A stretch of DNA of 64,000 bases, taken from the NCBI GenBank assembly GCA_002077045.2, contig KZ111157.1:666383-730382 (forward strand), read 5' to 3'. Below are positions 32,661 to 42,102 of this stretch, piece by piece; the stretch's first letter is position 1; every line of letters begins with the position of its first letter. Origin of the DNA: Rachicladosporium sp. CCFEE 5018 (lineage: Eukaryota; Ascomycota; Dothideomycetes; Cladosporiales; Cladosporiaceae). Below the pieces are notes generated by a model. It had not been told where the DNA came from. It searched no databases and saw only the letters and a program-made list of their open reading frames with translations. The position numbers were made by a program, and so were the translations under genes.

Positions 32661-32975
32661 ATGGACGACCAGATTAGGCCCATCGTAGAACAGCTCGTCT
32701 GGGCCGCGATACATGCCAACGAAGCTGGCTTGGTCGACTGCGCAGCGTCGATCAGGGCTTTCTGCAATGGCTTTGTCGGTCGCGCTTATGGTATGCGCAT
32801 GGCACAAGAAGCTTACTGGCACTTTCGACAGCGCCATCCAATCCAAGGCTTCGATGCAGACCGTACTGCACATCACACGGTAAATGCGATTGGACACTTG
32901 ATCGCTGCGTACCATCTATTCCGACTGGCTGGCCACGGGCTGTCCTTGGAGCGGCGTAGAGGATATCGGAGATAA
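32661..32975 (+). CDS. Orphan family member E, shortest copy
   Basis: This frame of 104 residues starts MDDQIRPIVEQLVWAAIHANEAGL at 32661, nearly matching member B at the N-terminus. The core IRAFCNGFVGRAYGMRMAQEAY and second half HHTVNAIGHLIAAYHLFRLAGHG are well kept. It stops early after LSLERRRGYRR, whereas the other copies add another helix. The shifted frame beyond the stop shows weak family resemblance (VEDIGDNPP), so a late frameshift is possible. Confidence 0.62.
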   Translation: MDDQIRPIVEQLVWAAIHANEAGLVDCAASIRAFCNGFVGRAYGMRMAQEAYWHFRQRHPIQGFDADRTAHHTVNAIGHLIAAYHLFRLAGHGLSLERRRGYRR

Positions 32976-33587
32976 TCCTCCGAGAGATGCTAGGCGCCCA
33001 GAGGCAGGATCGCTTTGAGTATCACTGGCGGGAGAACTATTGGTGGCAGTGGAATGTACGTCCCTGAGCAGACGACACGATCAATACGCTTAGATAGAGG
33101 TTGACCTATCAAGCGATGCTCTTCAAGAATATAAGCGTGTCTTCGACTGCACATCCATCGGTCCAGGAGAGATTGTAGCTCAAATGTGGCATATTGCCCC
33201 AAGGTCCGTACTTCGAGGACCTCATGGTTCAATATCGACGCCGAGTAGTGGCACACTCTCACGCTGATGCTCCCATCGAGAATTGTTCTGCCTCACCATG
33301 TTCCGAATGTTTGACGATCGCCTCCGTGCCAATTGTCTGTGGCGTTTCTTCGCACTCCAAGCAACATCGTGATAACAACCATGGCATCACTTTCGATTGT
33401 AGTCAAGACAGCTGGATTCGAACTGGCTTGTACGCGTCCACGCAACACGCGACTCCCTTGACGTCACTCACACGTGCCTTCCGCGTTCAATCAACGACCG
33501 CCCACTACAGCATCGCTTGTCCATGCATGTACCTTACTGATCAACAAGTGGATCAGTTGAGCGTTCCTGGGTTGCAATACCGCGATC
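32976..33587. promoter_or_regulatory. Intergenic region upstream of FEN1 with an MCB-like ACGCGT
   Basis: This 612-bp region holds no gene I can support. ACGCGT occurs at 33432-33437 and a near match ACGCGA at 33447-33452, about 140-155 bp before the FEN1 start. ACGCGT is the MluI cell-cycle box bound by MBF-type factors in yeasts, which drive S-phase genes. Function here is inferred. Confidence 0.4.
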
Positions 33588-34821
33588 ATGGGGATCAAAA
33601 GTACACTCAAGCTGATCCTCCCAAACATCGTCTCGAGCTGACAAGATCGCAGACCTCTACCAAGTCCTCAAGGAGCATTGCCCCGATGCAATCAAAGAAG
33701 GCGAGATCAAGAACCAGTTCGGCCGCAAAGTCGCCATCGATGCCTCCATGTCCCTGTACTCGTTCCTCGTAGCCGTGCGTAGCGATGGCCAGCAGCTCAT
33801 GAACGAGACCGGCGAGACGACCTCTCATCTGATGGGCTTATTTTACCGCACTCTCCGAATCGTCGACAACGGTATTAAGCCAGTGTACGTCTTTGATGGT
33901 GCTCCGCCAAAGCTGAAGTCTGGGGAGCTGGCCAAGCGGTTTCAGAGGAAAAGCGAAGCGCAGGAGGCACAGGAAGAGGCGAAAGAGACGGGCACTGCGG
34001 AGGACGTTGAGAAGTTCAGTCGGCGGACAGTGAGAGTCACAAGGGAGCACAATCAGGAGGCACAGAGGTTGCTGAAGCTAATGGGCGTGCCTTATATCAT
34101 TGCTCCAACGGAAGCAGAGGCACAGTGTGCGGTGTTGGCAAGAGCTGGGAAGGTGTATGCTGCGGCGAGCGAGGACATGGACACGCTCACGTTCAACTCG
34201 CCCGTGCTACTGAGAAAGCTTACATTTGCTGAGCAAAGAAAGGAGCCGATCCAGGAGATCCATCTTGACAAGGTGCTGGAGGGGCTGGACATGGATCTGC
34301 CGACGTTCATCGACTTCTGCATTCTGCTCGGCTGCGATTACGTTGACCCAGTGAAGGGCATTGGGCCAAAGGTCGCTCTGAACCTCATACGCGAGCACAA
34401 GAACCTCGAAGCTGTGGTCGAGCACGTCAAGAAGAACACAAAACACACATTCCCCGAAGACTGGCCTTTCCAAGATGCCCGCCTGCTCTTCCTCGAGCCT
34501 GACGTTCGCGCTGCAGATCACGCCGACTGTGACTTCAAGTGGGAGAGTCCTGATGTCCCGGGGCTCGTCAAGTACTTGGTCGAGGAGAAAGGCTTCTCGG
34601 AAGACCGTGTACGCAGCGGTGCTGCACGACTCCAGAAGAACCTCAAATCATCACAGCAAGCACGGCTCGAGGGCTTCTTCCAGGTGAAGGAGAAGACTGA
34701 GGACGAGAAGGCTTCACTCAAGCGCAAGTACGAGGAGAAGCAGCAGGAGGCCAAGAAGAAGCAGAAGGCCGAGGCGAAGGCAAAGAAGGAGCAGAAAGCC
34801 AAGCCTAAGATGAATGGATGA
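33588..34821 (+). CDS. FEN1: Flap endonuclease 1 (Rad27)
   Basis: A 13-nt first exon (33588-33600: ATG GGG ATC AAA A) is joined across a 52-nt intron (GTACAC donor, GAGCTGAC branch region, CGCAG acceptor) to 33653-34821. The 393 residues start MGIKNLYQVLKEHCPDAIKEG; MGIK is needed because the N-terminal Gly2 enters the active site. XPG-N and XPG-I domains are complete: FGRKVAIDASMSLYSF, YVFDGAPPKLKSGEL, PTEAEAQCAVLARAGKVYAAASEDMDTL and ILLGCDY. Near the C-terminus QARLEGFF is a PCNA-interacting PIP box, followed by a Lys-rich tail. FEN1 removes 5' flaps during Okazaki fragment maturation and long-patch base excision repair. Confidence 0.95.
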
Positions 34822-35402
34822 GTGATGCATGTGCATCCAAAGGGAATAGTTATGGTTCATGATGTCTTCAGCATGGCGTTACGGGGTGGTGATAGTACCA
34901 GGCCAAAAGGGGCGCAAGACTTGCCATGCGGTGGCGTACGCGCGAACGATCACATGGGGGATGGATAGCTTCTCTCGCTTGCATGAAGGCGGCGCATCGG
35001 CGCGTAGAGCGAGCCCTGTGGCGAAAGGCTGTCTGAGCTGCCTACGGAGATACTCAGAGAAAGAGAGCACGAAGAAGCACATTCAAACCCCCCACTCGTG
35101 CTCTTCATGTCACCATCACCTTGCATCTTCACCCACTTTCTATCACATGCCTAGGGACTGCTGACATGATCTTGTGAACCCAGAGCTCGTGGCTTCTATC
35201 TTGGTCTTGCATGAGTGACTCGCGCCTTCCATTAACGGGTCTACCCGCTCCCGCTCTCTGACGTTTTGCCCACTTCACCACTGACTGAACATCCCACCTA
35301 CTGCTGTGATTGCATAATATGACAGATCGCCTTGCCCTACACTGATACACCACTCCAAACAGCAAGCCGACACAGTCATACTCATTCCACACACTCGCAA
35401 GC
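34822..35402. other. Intergenic between FEN1 and UBC4
   Basis: About 580 bp with the FEN1 3' end and the UBC4 promoter and leader, partly pyrimidine-rich near 35090-35140. No other feature is supported. Confidence 0.4.
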
Positions 35403-36093
35403 ATGGCGTTGAAGCGCATCAACAAGGTAGGCTTGCTGTGTATCGCCGACTGTTGCAAGGGCTTCGCTGACTGATAGTACAGGAACTCACAGATCTCGGC
35501 CGGTATGCTGAACCATAGACTTCGCATAACAGATCGAGGTAATGGAGGACTAATAGTATCACAGCGACCCACCCTCATCATGCAGCGCAGGACCCATAGG
35601 CGATGATCTCGTGAGTCGCTCCCCAAGCCTTGCATCGGCGCTTGGCCCGGATTTACACACTCGATACTTACAATAGACCTCAGTTCCACTGGCAAGCCAC
35701 AATCATGGGGCCCGGCGACTCACCATACTCCGGCGGCGTCTTCTTCCTCGCAATCCACTTCCCCACAGACTACCCCTTCAAGCCTCCCAAGGTCAACTTC
35801 ACCACCCGCATCTACCACCCGAACATCAACAGCAACGGCAGCATCTGCTTGGACATATTGAGGGATCAGTGGAGTCCGGCGTTGACTATTTCGAAAGGTG
35901 AGAAGTCTTGAAACGATGGCGAAGACAGGAGCAAGACTGATTTGTCAATACAGTGCTACTCTCCATCTGCTCCATGCTCACTGACCCGAACCCTGATGAC
36001 CCGCTGGTGCCCGAGATTGCGCATGTGTACAAGACCGACCGCTCCCGCTACGAGGCCACTGCACGTGAGTGGACGAGGAAATACGCTATCTAG
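35403..36093 (+). CDS. UBC4: Ubiquitin-conjugating enzyme E2, Ubc4/Ubc5 (UBE2D) type
   Basis: Five exons (35403-35426, 35483-35502, 35565-35610, 35684-35897, 35954-36093) give exactly 147 residues, the standard length of the group. The protein runs MALKRINKELTDLGRDPPSS, then HWQATIMGPGDSPYSGGVFF, HPNINSNGSICLDIL with catalytic Cys85, and ends TAREWTRKYAI. The HPN motif that stabilises the thioester intermediate is present. Ubc4/5 enzymes work with many RING and HECT ligases in bulk turnover of short-lived and abnormal proteins. The dense 5' introns are usual for this gene in filamentous ascomycetes. Confidence 0.95.
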
Positions 36094-36897
36094 TGCTGAT
36101 GGGCTGTCGCGATGGATTACTGCATTACGGAAGGTCATGAATACACGTTGAGGGCATTGAAGGTGGACTGCTGAGCCAGCACGCAAGGACCATGCTGCAA
36201 ACTGAGACGGACTGAGGACGCGGGCGGAATGCAAGCAGTGTTGCGAGGTTGAACCGTCAGGCTGTTGTGCGGCATCATCAGAACTCGGGGCAAGGGAGAA
36301 TGCGATGTCTTGACTTTGCTACGTTCGAGGATGTCGTCAGCTTACAAAGATGCTACCTCTTCGTGCACCCATCATCACTGCTACTTGCACCCACTCATAC
36401 CTATCTGGACGCCATCTCCACGTTGTCACGTCGTGAAGCTGCGTAGAAGCCATCGGCAAGTAGGCGGCGGAAGGTTTCGTGCGCATTGCTCGATCTGTAT
36501 ATTCGCCATCTACGTGTGATTTACTCAGTTTCCGATGGATTCGACCAAGATCGAGCACTCATTTCTCTACCAGGCATGGATTCCGATGTCTACGAGAGCT
36601 GAAAGCCATCATAAGTAACTTGATGAGGAGAGTAGAAGGGCAGTGCGTTCGCAGTAGCATCAGCCTGCTCCAGACCGCGCTATCTACATATTTACAGGTA
36701 TGTAGTCTACGCCATCATTACTTCGTCCCAGCAGCTCAAAGCTAGCGCTCGCCATGGTAGTTGAAGCAGCATAGACCTGATATATGATCTGCCCCAGTCC
36801 GAGTGAGTCCGGTCATTCAAAGAGGAATGTAACCATGCCAGACGCAAAGAAGACGGGGTTTCGTCGCCACTACCCTCCACTGCACTCATCACACCTT
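36094..36897. other. Convergent intergenic region, nothing recognised
   Basis: About 0.8 kb between the UBC4 stop and the end of the thioesterase gene on the other strand. Short open frames overlap on both strands without content. Confidence 0.4.
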
Positions 36898-37362
36898 TCA
36901 GGCAACTTTCGGCTCACTCCCCTTGACAAACTTCGTATGCGTCCCCGTCGCCACCAGCCTTCCCCTCTCCCCTCCCTCGACTTTGAATATACTCACCCTC
37001 GTGAACGCCAAGCTTCCACCCACCTGCTCAGCGATACCCTCTATCTCGATCTGCTCCCCGACCTTCGCGCCAGACTGGTACGTGACATGTATCTCCACGC
37101 TTACGCCGCTTTTGTCGCGGAGATCGTGGGTTGAGATTGCCATGCCGCCCATCCAGTCTACGATTGTGGCTGTCACGGAGCCGTGGAGACTGCCGCCGCT
37201 GTTCATATGGACTTGTGTGAGGGGTAGGCGGGCTATGCAGAGACCACGGCTGGCGGAGGTTATTTGGATGGTGGAGAGGAGGAATTGGTAAATTGGAGAG
37301 CCGGGGAGGCGGGTGGAGACGAGGTGCTCGATGTGAGCGTGCTCGGGGGATTTGGTGGCCAT
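36898..37362 (-). CDS. Hotdog-fold acyl-CoA thioesterase (PaaI/ACOT13-like)
   Basis: The start at 37362 (MATKSPEHAHIEHL) gives 154 residues. The hotdog signature is HMNSGGSLHGSVTATIVDWMGGMAIST, with the Asn and the helix Asp that act in hydrolysis in ACOT13-type enzymes. It is followed by SVEIHVTYQSGAKVGEQIEIEG, SLAFTRVSIF and a final strand RLVATGTHTKFVKG. This predicts hydrolysis of acyl-CoA to free fatty acid and CoA. No peroxisomal SKL-type end is present (the chain ends EPKVA). An additional short 5' exon upstream cannot be excluded. Confidence 0.88.
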   Translation of the reverse strand: MATKSPEHAHIEHLVSTRLPGSPIYQFLLSTIQITSASRGLCIARLPLTQVHMNSGGSLHGSVTATIVDWMGGMAISTHDLRDKSGVSVEIHVTYQSGAKVGEQIEIEGIAEQVGGSLAFTRVSIFKVEGGERGRLVATGTHTKFVKGSEPKVA

Positions 37363-37840
37363 GATCTCTACCACGCTTGTCAGTATCATCTATCGTGCGG
37401 TGTAAGGTGAGAGTCATTGAACTGTAACATACCCGTTGCAGAGATCACAATTCCTGGCTAAATTGAAGTGCATAACAAGCTGATCGTCAGGTACCGAACG
37501 GATGCTGCCGAGATCGACGTCAGATGCCGATATGGTCGACCAACAATCTCACGGGCACGCGACTTAATATCTTACCAGATCTGAGTCGCATGATCAAAGC
37601 TCGCGTGATAGCAAGCCGAGATTGAATGCTCCTTTCTACCTGCGCTGCTCCTCCAGTAACTCCTAATCCTCTCCAACCTCTAGCACCTCCGTCAAGTTGG
37701 CTAAAGCAACAGGCTGGACTGCGTTGGCACAACGCCTGATACCTTGGGCGAATGATACTGCGGAGCGCTACACATACCGCCGACCGATCCGGCTAAGCAA
37801 GTACGATACCGGCGTTGGCCGATGGCCACAACAGGCCATC
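37363..37840. other. Divergent region, thioesterase / DDHD phospholipase
   Basis: This 478-bp region contains an in-frame upstream extension of the phospholipase frame back to 37697 that looks like leader sequence. No separate gene is supported. Confidence 0.4.
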
Positions 37841-40807
37841 ATGTCCGCGCCGCCGGATGAGCAACAGCAATCGTCTTCCTATCTCACGTCGATAGCGAAG
37901 TACTCGCCCTGGAGTAGGAGTCCGGTAGTTCCGGCCAGTAAAGGTGCAAATGGCGAACCGGAGCCGCTGCCTCCTCAGCAGCAGGGCGGAGACCACGTAG
38001 TGAAGGAAAGGCACCGACTCAGCTTGAGGAAGTACCCAAGGGACTGTCCTGTTCTGCGACCGCAGTGGTTCCATGCGGTGGACGTGCCTAAGCGACGGCC
38101 GAATCCTGCAGGTGAGGCGAAGGAGGCCGTGAAACCTCCTGGGAAGCCGAAGAAGTACGCTGCGTTCTCTACTACCGACTCAAAGGCGATCGAATTCGCC
38201 TTTCGCAAATCATTGGATGATGAGGAATCGCATGGACGGAAGTCAGATAGTCAGTCAAACAAAAGTCTGAAGGCCGAGAAGCAGGAGAGCAAGTATCGCG
38301 TTCCCGTGAACGAGGACTATCTCTTCGACGTGGACGTCGAGCAGCGTGAGCTCGGCCCGGCATACTGGCTTGGCCCGGTCTACGACGTGCGCCGCGGCAC
38401 ATGGTTCTATCAGGATGGTGCTGTGCAACGACCCTGCGACGAGTCCTTAGCTGCTCAGCTCGAGGACGGCTACCTTAAAGTGAAGGCATGGCGATTGCCT
38501 GGCATCAAGCAAGACAAGGAGAAAGCGAGATCTGCATCTCAGCCACGGCCAAGACCAACTTCTTGGGCTCCTGGTCAGGCAGCTCAAGCGGTGGGCGATG
38601 CTCTCAAGCCTTCCTCCCTCACTCCGAAGGCGAGCATCTCGAACCTGAGAGAACAGGCAAACCAGACGCTCAAGGCTGCAGCTGAAGAAGGGCAGGAGCC
38701 TCAACAGGAGAACACGTATCGCTTGTTCGGCTCTCACATGAATTCTGTAGTGACTTACCAGGACTCCACAACAGCATGGCTGCTCACCGACGATTTCTTA
38801 TCGCGCATGAACTACAGCATGTACCAAAGATTTGCCGGTGGTGGTCACTTTGCTGGTGTGAAAGTCACCAGAGGCTGGATCATGCCAGGTAAGAAGGTCG
38901 AAAGCACAGATACGAAGCCTGAGGATTCGACGAAGCAGTCGACGAGCACGGAGGACGACGCGAAGGAATCCAACAATCAGGCAGATCAGACCGGTGATGA
39001 AGAGAAGTCCCCTTCGACGTTGCGTCGACAAAACCTTGAACGACACATGAGCACCCTTCTTGACAATGCAAACAATCCTGAGGAGCAAGACGAGGAGGTA
39101 CGACGGCGCGACGAACGTGAGATTGAAGACGATTACCGCGAGATCGAAGGTGATGATCAAGGACGAGAGATCGATCACCTGATACTTGTCACACATGGCA
39201 TCGGTCAACGTCTCGGACTGCGCCTCGAATCTGTCAACTTCGTGCACGATGTAAACACCTTGCGAAAGACGGTCAAAGCGGTATATGCCGAGTCACCAGA
39301 CTTACGAGCACTAAACGCCGAACTCGACGATGCTGCGAAGACCAATTCTACTGTCCAGGTACTCCCAATCTGCTGGAGACATCTGCTTGACTTCCCAAAG
39401 CAAAGTCTGCGACACAACCGCGGCGAGCACGATCTGGGTGACTCTGGCTTTGGAGAGGAAGAAGAGTACCCTAACTTAGCTGACATCAGTGTCGAAGGTG
39501 TGCCCGCTGTACGCAATCTCATCACTGATCTAGCTCTGGACATCTTGCTGTATCAGTCGCCTGCATATAAAGACCATATTTCACGCATTGTGTTGGACGA
39601 GTGCAACCGCATCTACCACTTGTTCATGGATCGCAATCCCGACTTCAAGGGCAAAGTCAGTATGATAGGGCATTCGCTGGGCTCCGCGATCATGTTTGAC
39701 ATCCTATGCCGCCAGGACAGGAAGTCAGACATTGGACGCAAAGACATACAGCATGGCAGACTTGACTTCGAGGTCGAAGACTTCTATGCACTCGGATCCC
39801 CAATTGGACTCTTTCAGATGCTGAAGGGTCGGACCATCGCTGCACGAGAAACACCGAGCCGATCTCAGACTGCCCGCATGAGCGACGATCCCATGCTCGA
39901 TGTCCCGAGTAGCAAGACCAACTCCACCAACTTCGGCACGCGCAACAGCGAGATCCCAGTCTCCAGCCCGAAGTGCTCACAGATTTACAACATATTTCAC
40001 CCGACAGATCCGATCAGCTACCGCATCGAGCCATTCATTTCGCCCGCCATGGCTGCTCTCAAGCCACAGCCATTACCATACACCAAGCGCGGTATCTTTG
40101 GTGCGCCTGTCGGTCAAGGTTTGACTGGTATCGGAACACGAGTCGGTCAGAGCGTGAGTAGTCTGTGGACTAGCATGTCTTCCGGACTTGCCTCGTCACT
40201 CCTCACTCGTGGTTTGGGCTACACCGGGGAAGAGAACAGTAGCAATCCGTTGGAAGCACCCAAGACTACTCAGAGCATCCTCGCCTCCTCAAAGCCTTCT
40301 GCTGGTGCCGGCACTAATCTAGGCGCTGGCGTGCTGCCTCCACCACCCGCAGCGCCACCAGCAACTTCCACCGATCTCGCCGCTCAGTCCGCGAACAAGC
40401 AGACCATGCTCGCAGCCAAAACTCTCACCTCCCCGCCTTCCGACGCCAGTCCATCCCAGACTCTCATATCCTCCGACATCCAAACCCTCTACACATCCTT
40501 CGAAGCCCGCCGTGCCTCAATCTCCTCACAGCACAAGCTCAACGCACCTCACGCTGCTCCTTCTGCGGAGATGCAAGAGGCCAAGGAGCGCGGGGAGAAG
40601 TTCAAGAAGGAGGAGGCGAAGGTGAGGAGGTTGAACGCCAATGGACGGGTGGATTATGCTATACAGGAGGGTGCATTTGATATCAATCTGCTGGCTGCAA
40701 TTGCGAGTCATCTCAGCTACTGGGCTGATGAGGATGTGGGACATTTTGTGTTGAGTCAGTTGTTAAGTAAGGGGAAGGGGATGGGGACGCCTCCCAAGCT
40801 GCCCTGA
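37841..40807 (+). CDS. DDHD-domain phospholipase A1
   Basis: The single-exon frame could start at 37697, but the ATG at 37841 (MSAPPDEQQQ) puts the fungal N-terminal motif SYLTSIAKYSPWSRS in its usual place, giving 988 residues. A WWE-like region (AYWLGPVYDVRRGTWFYQDG) is followed by a lipase region with LILVTHGIGQRLG and the nucleophile elbow MIGHSLGSAIMFD near 610. The DDHD segment then starts FEVEDFYALGSPIGLF and includes NIFHPTDPISYRIEPF. Yeast and animal relatives (YOR022C, DDHD1/2) hydrolyse phosphatidic acid and related lipids at ER-Golgi or mitochondrial membranes. Long linkers are Ser/Ala/Pro-rich. Confidence 0.9.
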   Translation: MSAPPDEQQQSSSYLTSIAKYSPWSRSPVVPASKGANGEPEPLPPQQQGGDHVVKERHRLSLRKYPRDCPVLRPQWFHAVDVPKRRPNPAGEAKEAVKPPGKPKKYAAFSTTDSKAIEFAFRKSLDDEESHGRKSDSQSNKSLKAEKQESKYRVPVNEDYLFDVDVEQRELGPAYWLGPVYDVRRGTWFYQDGAVQRPCDESLAAQLEDGYLKVKAWRLPGIKQDKEKARSASQPRPRPTSWAPGQAAQAVGDALKPSSLTPKASISNLREQANQTLKAAAEEGQEPQQENTYRLFGSHMNSVVTYQDSTTAWLLTDDFLSRMNYSMYQRFAGGGHFAGVKVTRGWIMPGKKVESTDTKPEDSTKQSTSTEDDAKESNNQADQTGDEEKSPSTLRRQNLERHMSTLLDNANNPEEQDEEVRRRDEREIEDDYREIEGDDQGREIDHLILVTHGIGQRLGLRLESVNFVHDVNTLRKTVKAVYAESPDLRALNAELDDAAKTNSTVQVLPICWRHLLDFPKQSLRHNRGEHDLGDSGFGEEEEYPNLADISVEGVPAVRNLITDLALDILLYQSPAYKDHISRIVLDECNRIYHLFMDRNPDFKGKVSMIGHSLGSAIMFDILCRQDRKSDIGRKDIQHGRLDFEVEDFYALGSPIGLFQMLKGRTIAARETPSRSQTARMSDDPMLDVPSSKTNSTNFGTRNSEIPVSSPKCSQIYNIFHPTDPISYRIEPFISPAMAALKPQPLPYTKRGIFGAPVGQGLTGIGTRVGQSVSSLWTSMSSGLASSLLTRGLGYTGEENSSNPLEAPKTTQSILASSKPSAGAGTNLGAGVLPPPPAAPPATSTDLAAQSANKQTMLAAKTLTSPPSDASPSQTLISSDIQTLYTSFEARRASISSQHKLNAPHAAPSAEMQEAKERGEKFKKEEAKVRRLNANGRVDYAIQEGAFDINLLAAIASHLSYWADEDVGHFVLSQLLSKGKGMGTPPKLP

Positions 40808-41043
40808 GGAGCCCGCAACACTTGGACTCGAGCCGGAGATTGGGGCTCTACGGCGGATTTTCAAAGCCTGTGGGAGTACACGATATGCAGCGTAGATGGA
40901 AAATTTGAGTTGCAAAATATGTACGAAGAAGGGCAGGGTATTTGTTGCTGCGCCCTAACGCCGCGCCTTCCAACACGCCACCAATGCCGTTGTCCGCGAA
41001 CCCATCCGGTCATTTGCCGCCCACATCAGCTCTCAAGACAACC

Positions 41044-41835
41044 TCACCGCTGGGGCATACTCAGCCAATGCTTGCCCGCCCAGCCATGCCATACCCCAGG
41101 CCCTCTGGACTCCATTTGCCTCGCAATATCCTCGGCGCTCCTTCCACCCTCATCCAGCATCCCGCGGATATCCTGCAGCCCCGTCTGCTCCTCCCGCATG
41201 ATGCCCATAGCCGCTGCCTCCTGATACACTAACGCCGGAAATTCCAGCTCCGGTACCTCGCTTGCCAGCAGGAGCAACAAGAAAGCCACCTCCCTATGCG
41301 AGTTCGAAACAGCTATATGCAGCCCTGTCTGCCCAGGCGGATGCGAGAAAGGATGTGTACTCCGCAGTATTTGCGCCGGCGTCGGATCGCCCTCCTCCGG
41401 CAGTGCTTGCAGTAAGGTGACAATAGCATGCTGGTCGCCTTCAGCGCAGAACTCGAGAAAGGCGAGGCATTTCCGCTGTTCGGGAAAGGCACGCAGGTAG
41501 GCTTCTTCTCGCAACAAGGTGAAGATGTCGAGGTTCTGTTGCAGGCCGCCTTCATTGTGGAGATTTACGAGGATTTGGGGATCTGCTTGTTGGGAGGAGG
41601 AACTGCTGGCTGGGGGACGCGATGAGATGTCGGTATGGCAGGCGGGGCAGGAGGTGGTCTCGTAGGCTTCTAGCAGGCAGGACCAGTGAAAGTGGTGGCC
41701 GCAGGGGAGGTGGACGTCGTCAGGGAGGGTATTGTTGTCGCTGCTGGTGGGCTCCTCTTCCTCGCTGTCGGGGGTGAGGGTGAGGACTAGAGGGAGGTTA
41801 CATTGGGCGCAGAGCGGCTCGGAGGAGGACGACAT
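41044..41835 (-). CDS. RING-finger protein with ankyrin-like repeats
   Basis: The start at 41835 (MSSSSEPLCAQCNLPLV) gives 263 residues; the longer frame to 42018 crosses the neighbour's promoter. An N-terminal RING uses CAQC, then LPCGHHFHWSC and CPAC, that is C-x2-C, C-G-H-x-F-H-x2-C, C-x2-C. The C-terminal half has helical repeats resembling ankyrins (CLAFLEFCAEGDQHAIVTLLQAL, QTGLHIAVSNSHREVAFLLLLL). Such proteins are candidate E3 ubiquitin ligases with a substrate-binding repeat domain. No substrate can be inferred. It is divergent from SRC1 across about 270 bp. Confidence 0.82.
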   Translation of the reverse strand: MSSSSEPLCAQCNLPLVLTLTPDSEEEEPTSSDNNTLPDDVHLPCGHHFHWSCLLEAYETTSCPACHTDISSRPPASSSSSQQADPQILVNLHNEGGLQQNLDIFTLLREEAYLRAFPEQRKCLAFLEFCAEGDQHAIVTLLQALPEEGDPTPAQILRSTHPFSHPPGQTGLHIAVSNSHREVAFLLLLLASEVPELEFPALVYQEAAAMGIMREEQTGLQDIRGMLDEGGRSAEDIARQMESRGPGVWHGWAGKHWLSMPQR

Positions 41836-42102
41836 GGCGGAATGTATGAGAGATCTAGACTTCACTTCAGCACTCTTCACGTGTCTAGCGGGGCAACTTT
41901 TTGCGTCGCTCGTGACGTAGGGCTGAGAAGCTATGCACGGGCCAGGTGTTCTTTGGCTCGCTAGCGCCTTCTGCCTGTTTTGTTTACTCGGTCGTGAAGT
42001 GAAAGTTACTTGAGCCATATCGCACCTTCCTTACCTCTTCGTCCCGTCCTATACAGCTGCTCGCTCCTCCGCCTCCGTCTTTACACAACACTCACCGCGA
42101 CC

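Noticed and set aside
33405..33435. tRNA-like B box (GGATTCGAAC on plus, GTTCGAATCC on minus)
   Set aside because: Flanking bases do not form a T-stem, and no acceptor or anticodon arms are present.
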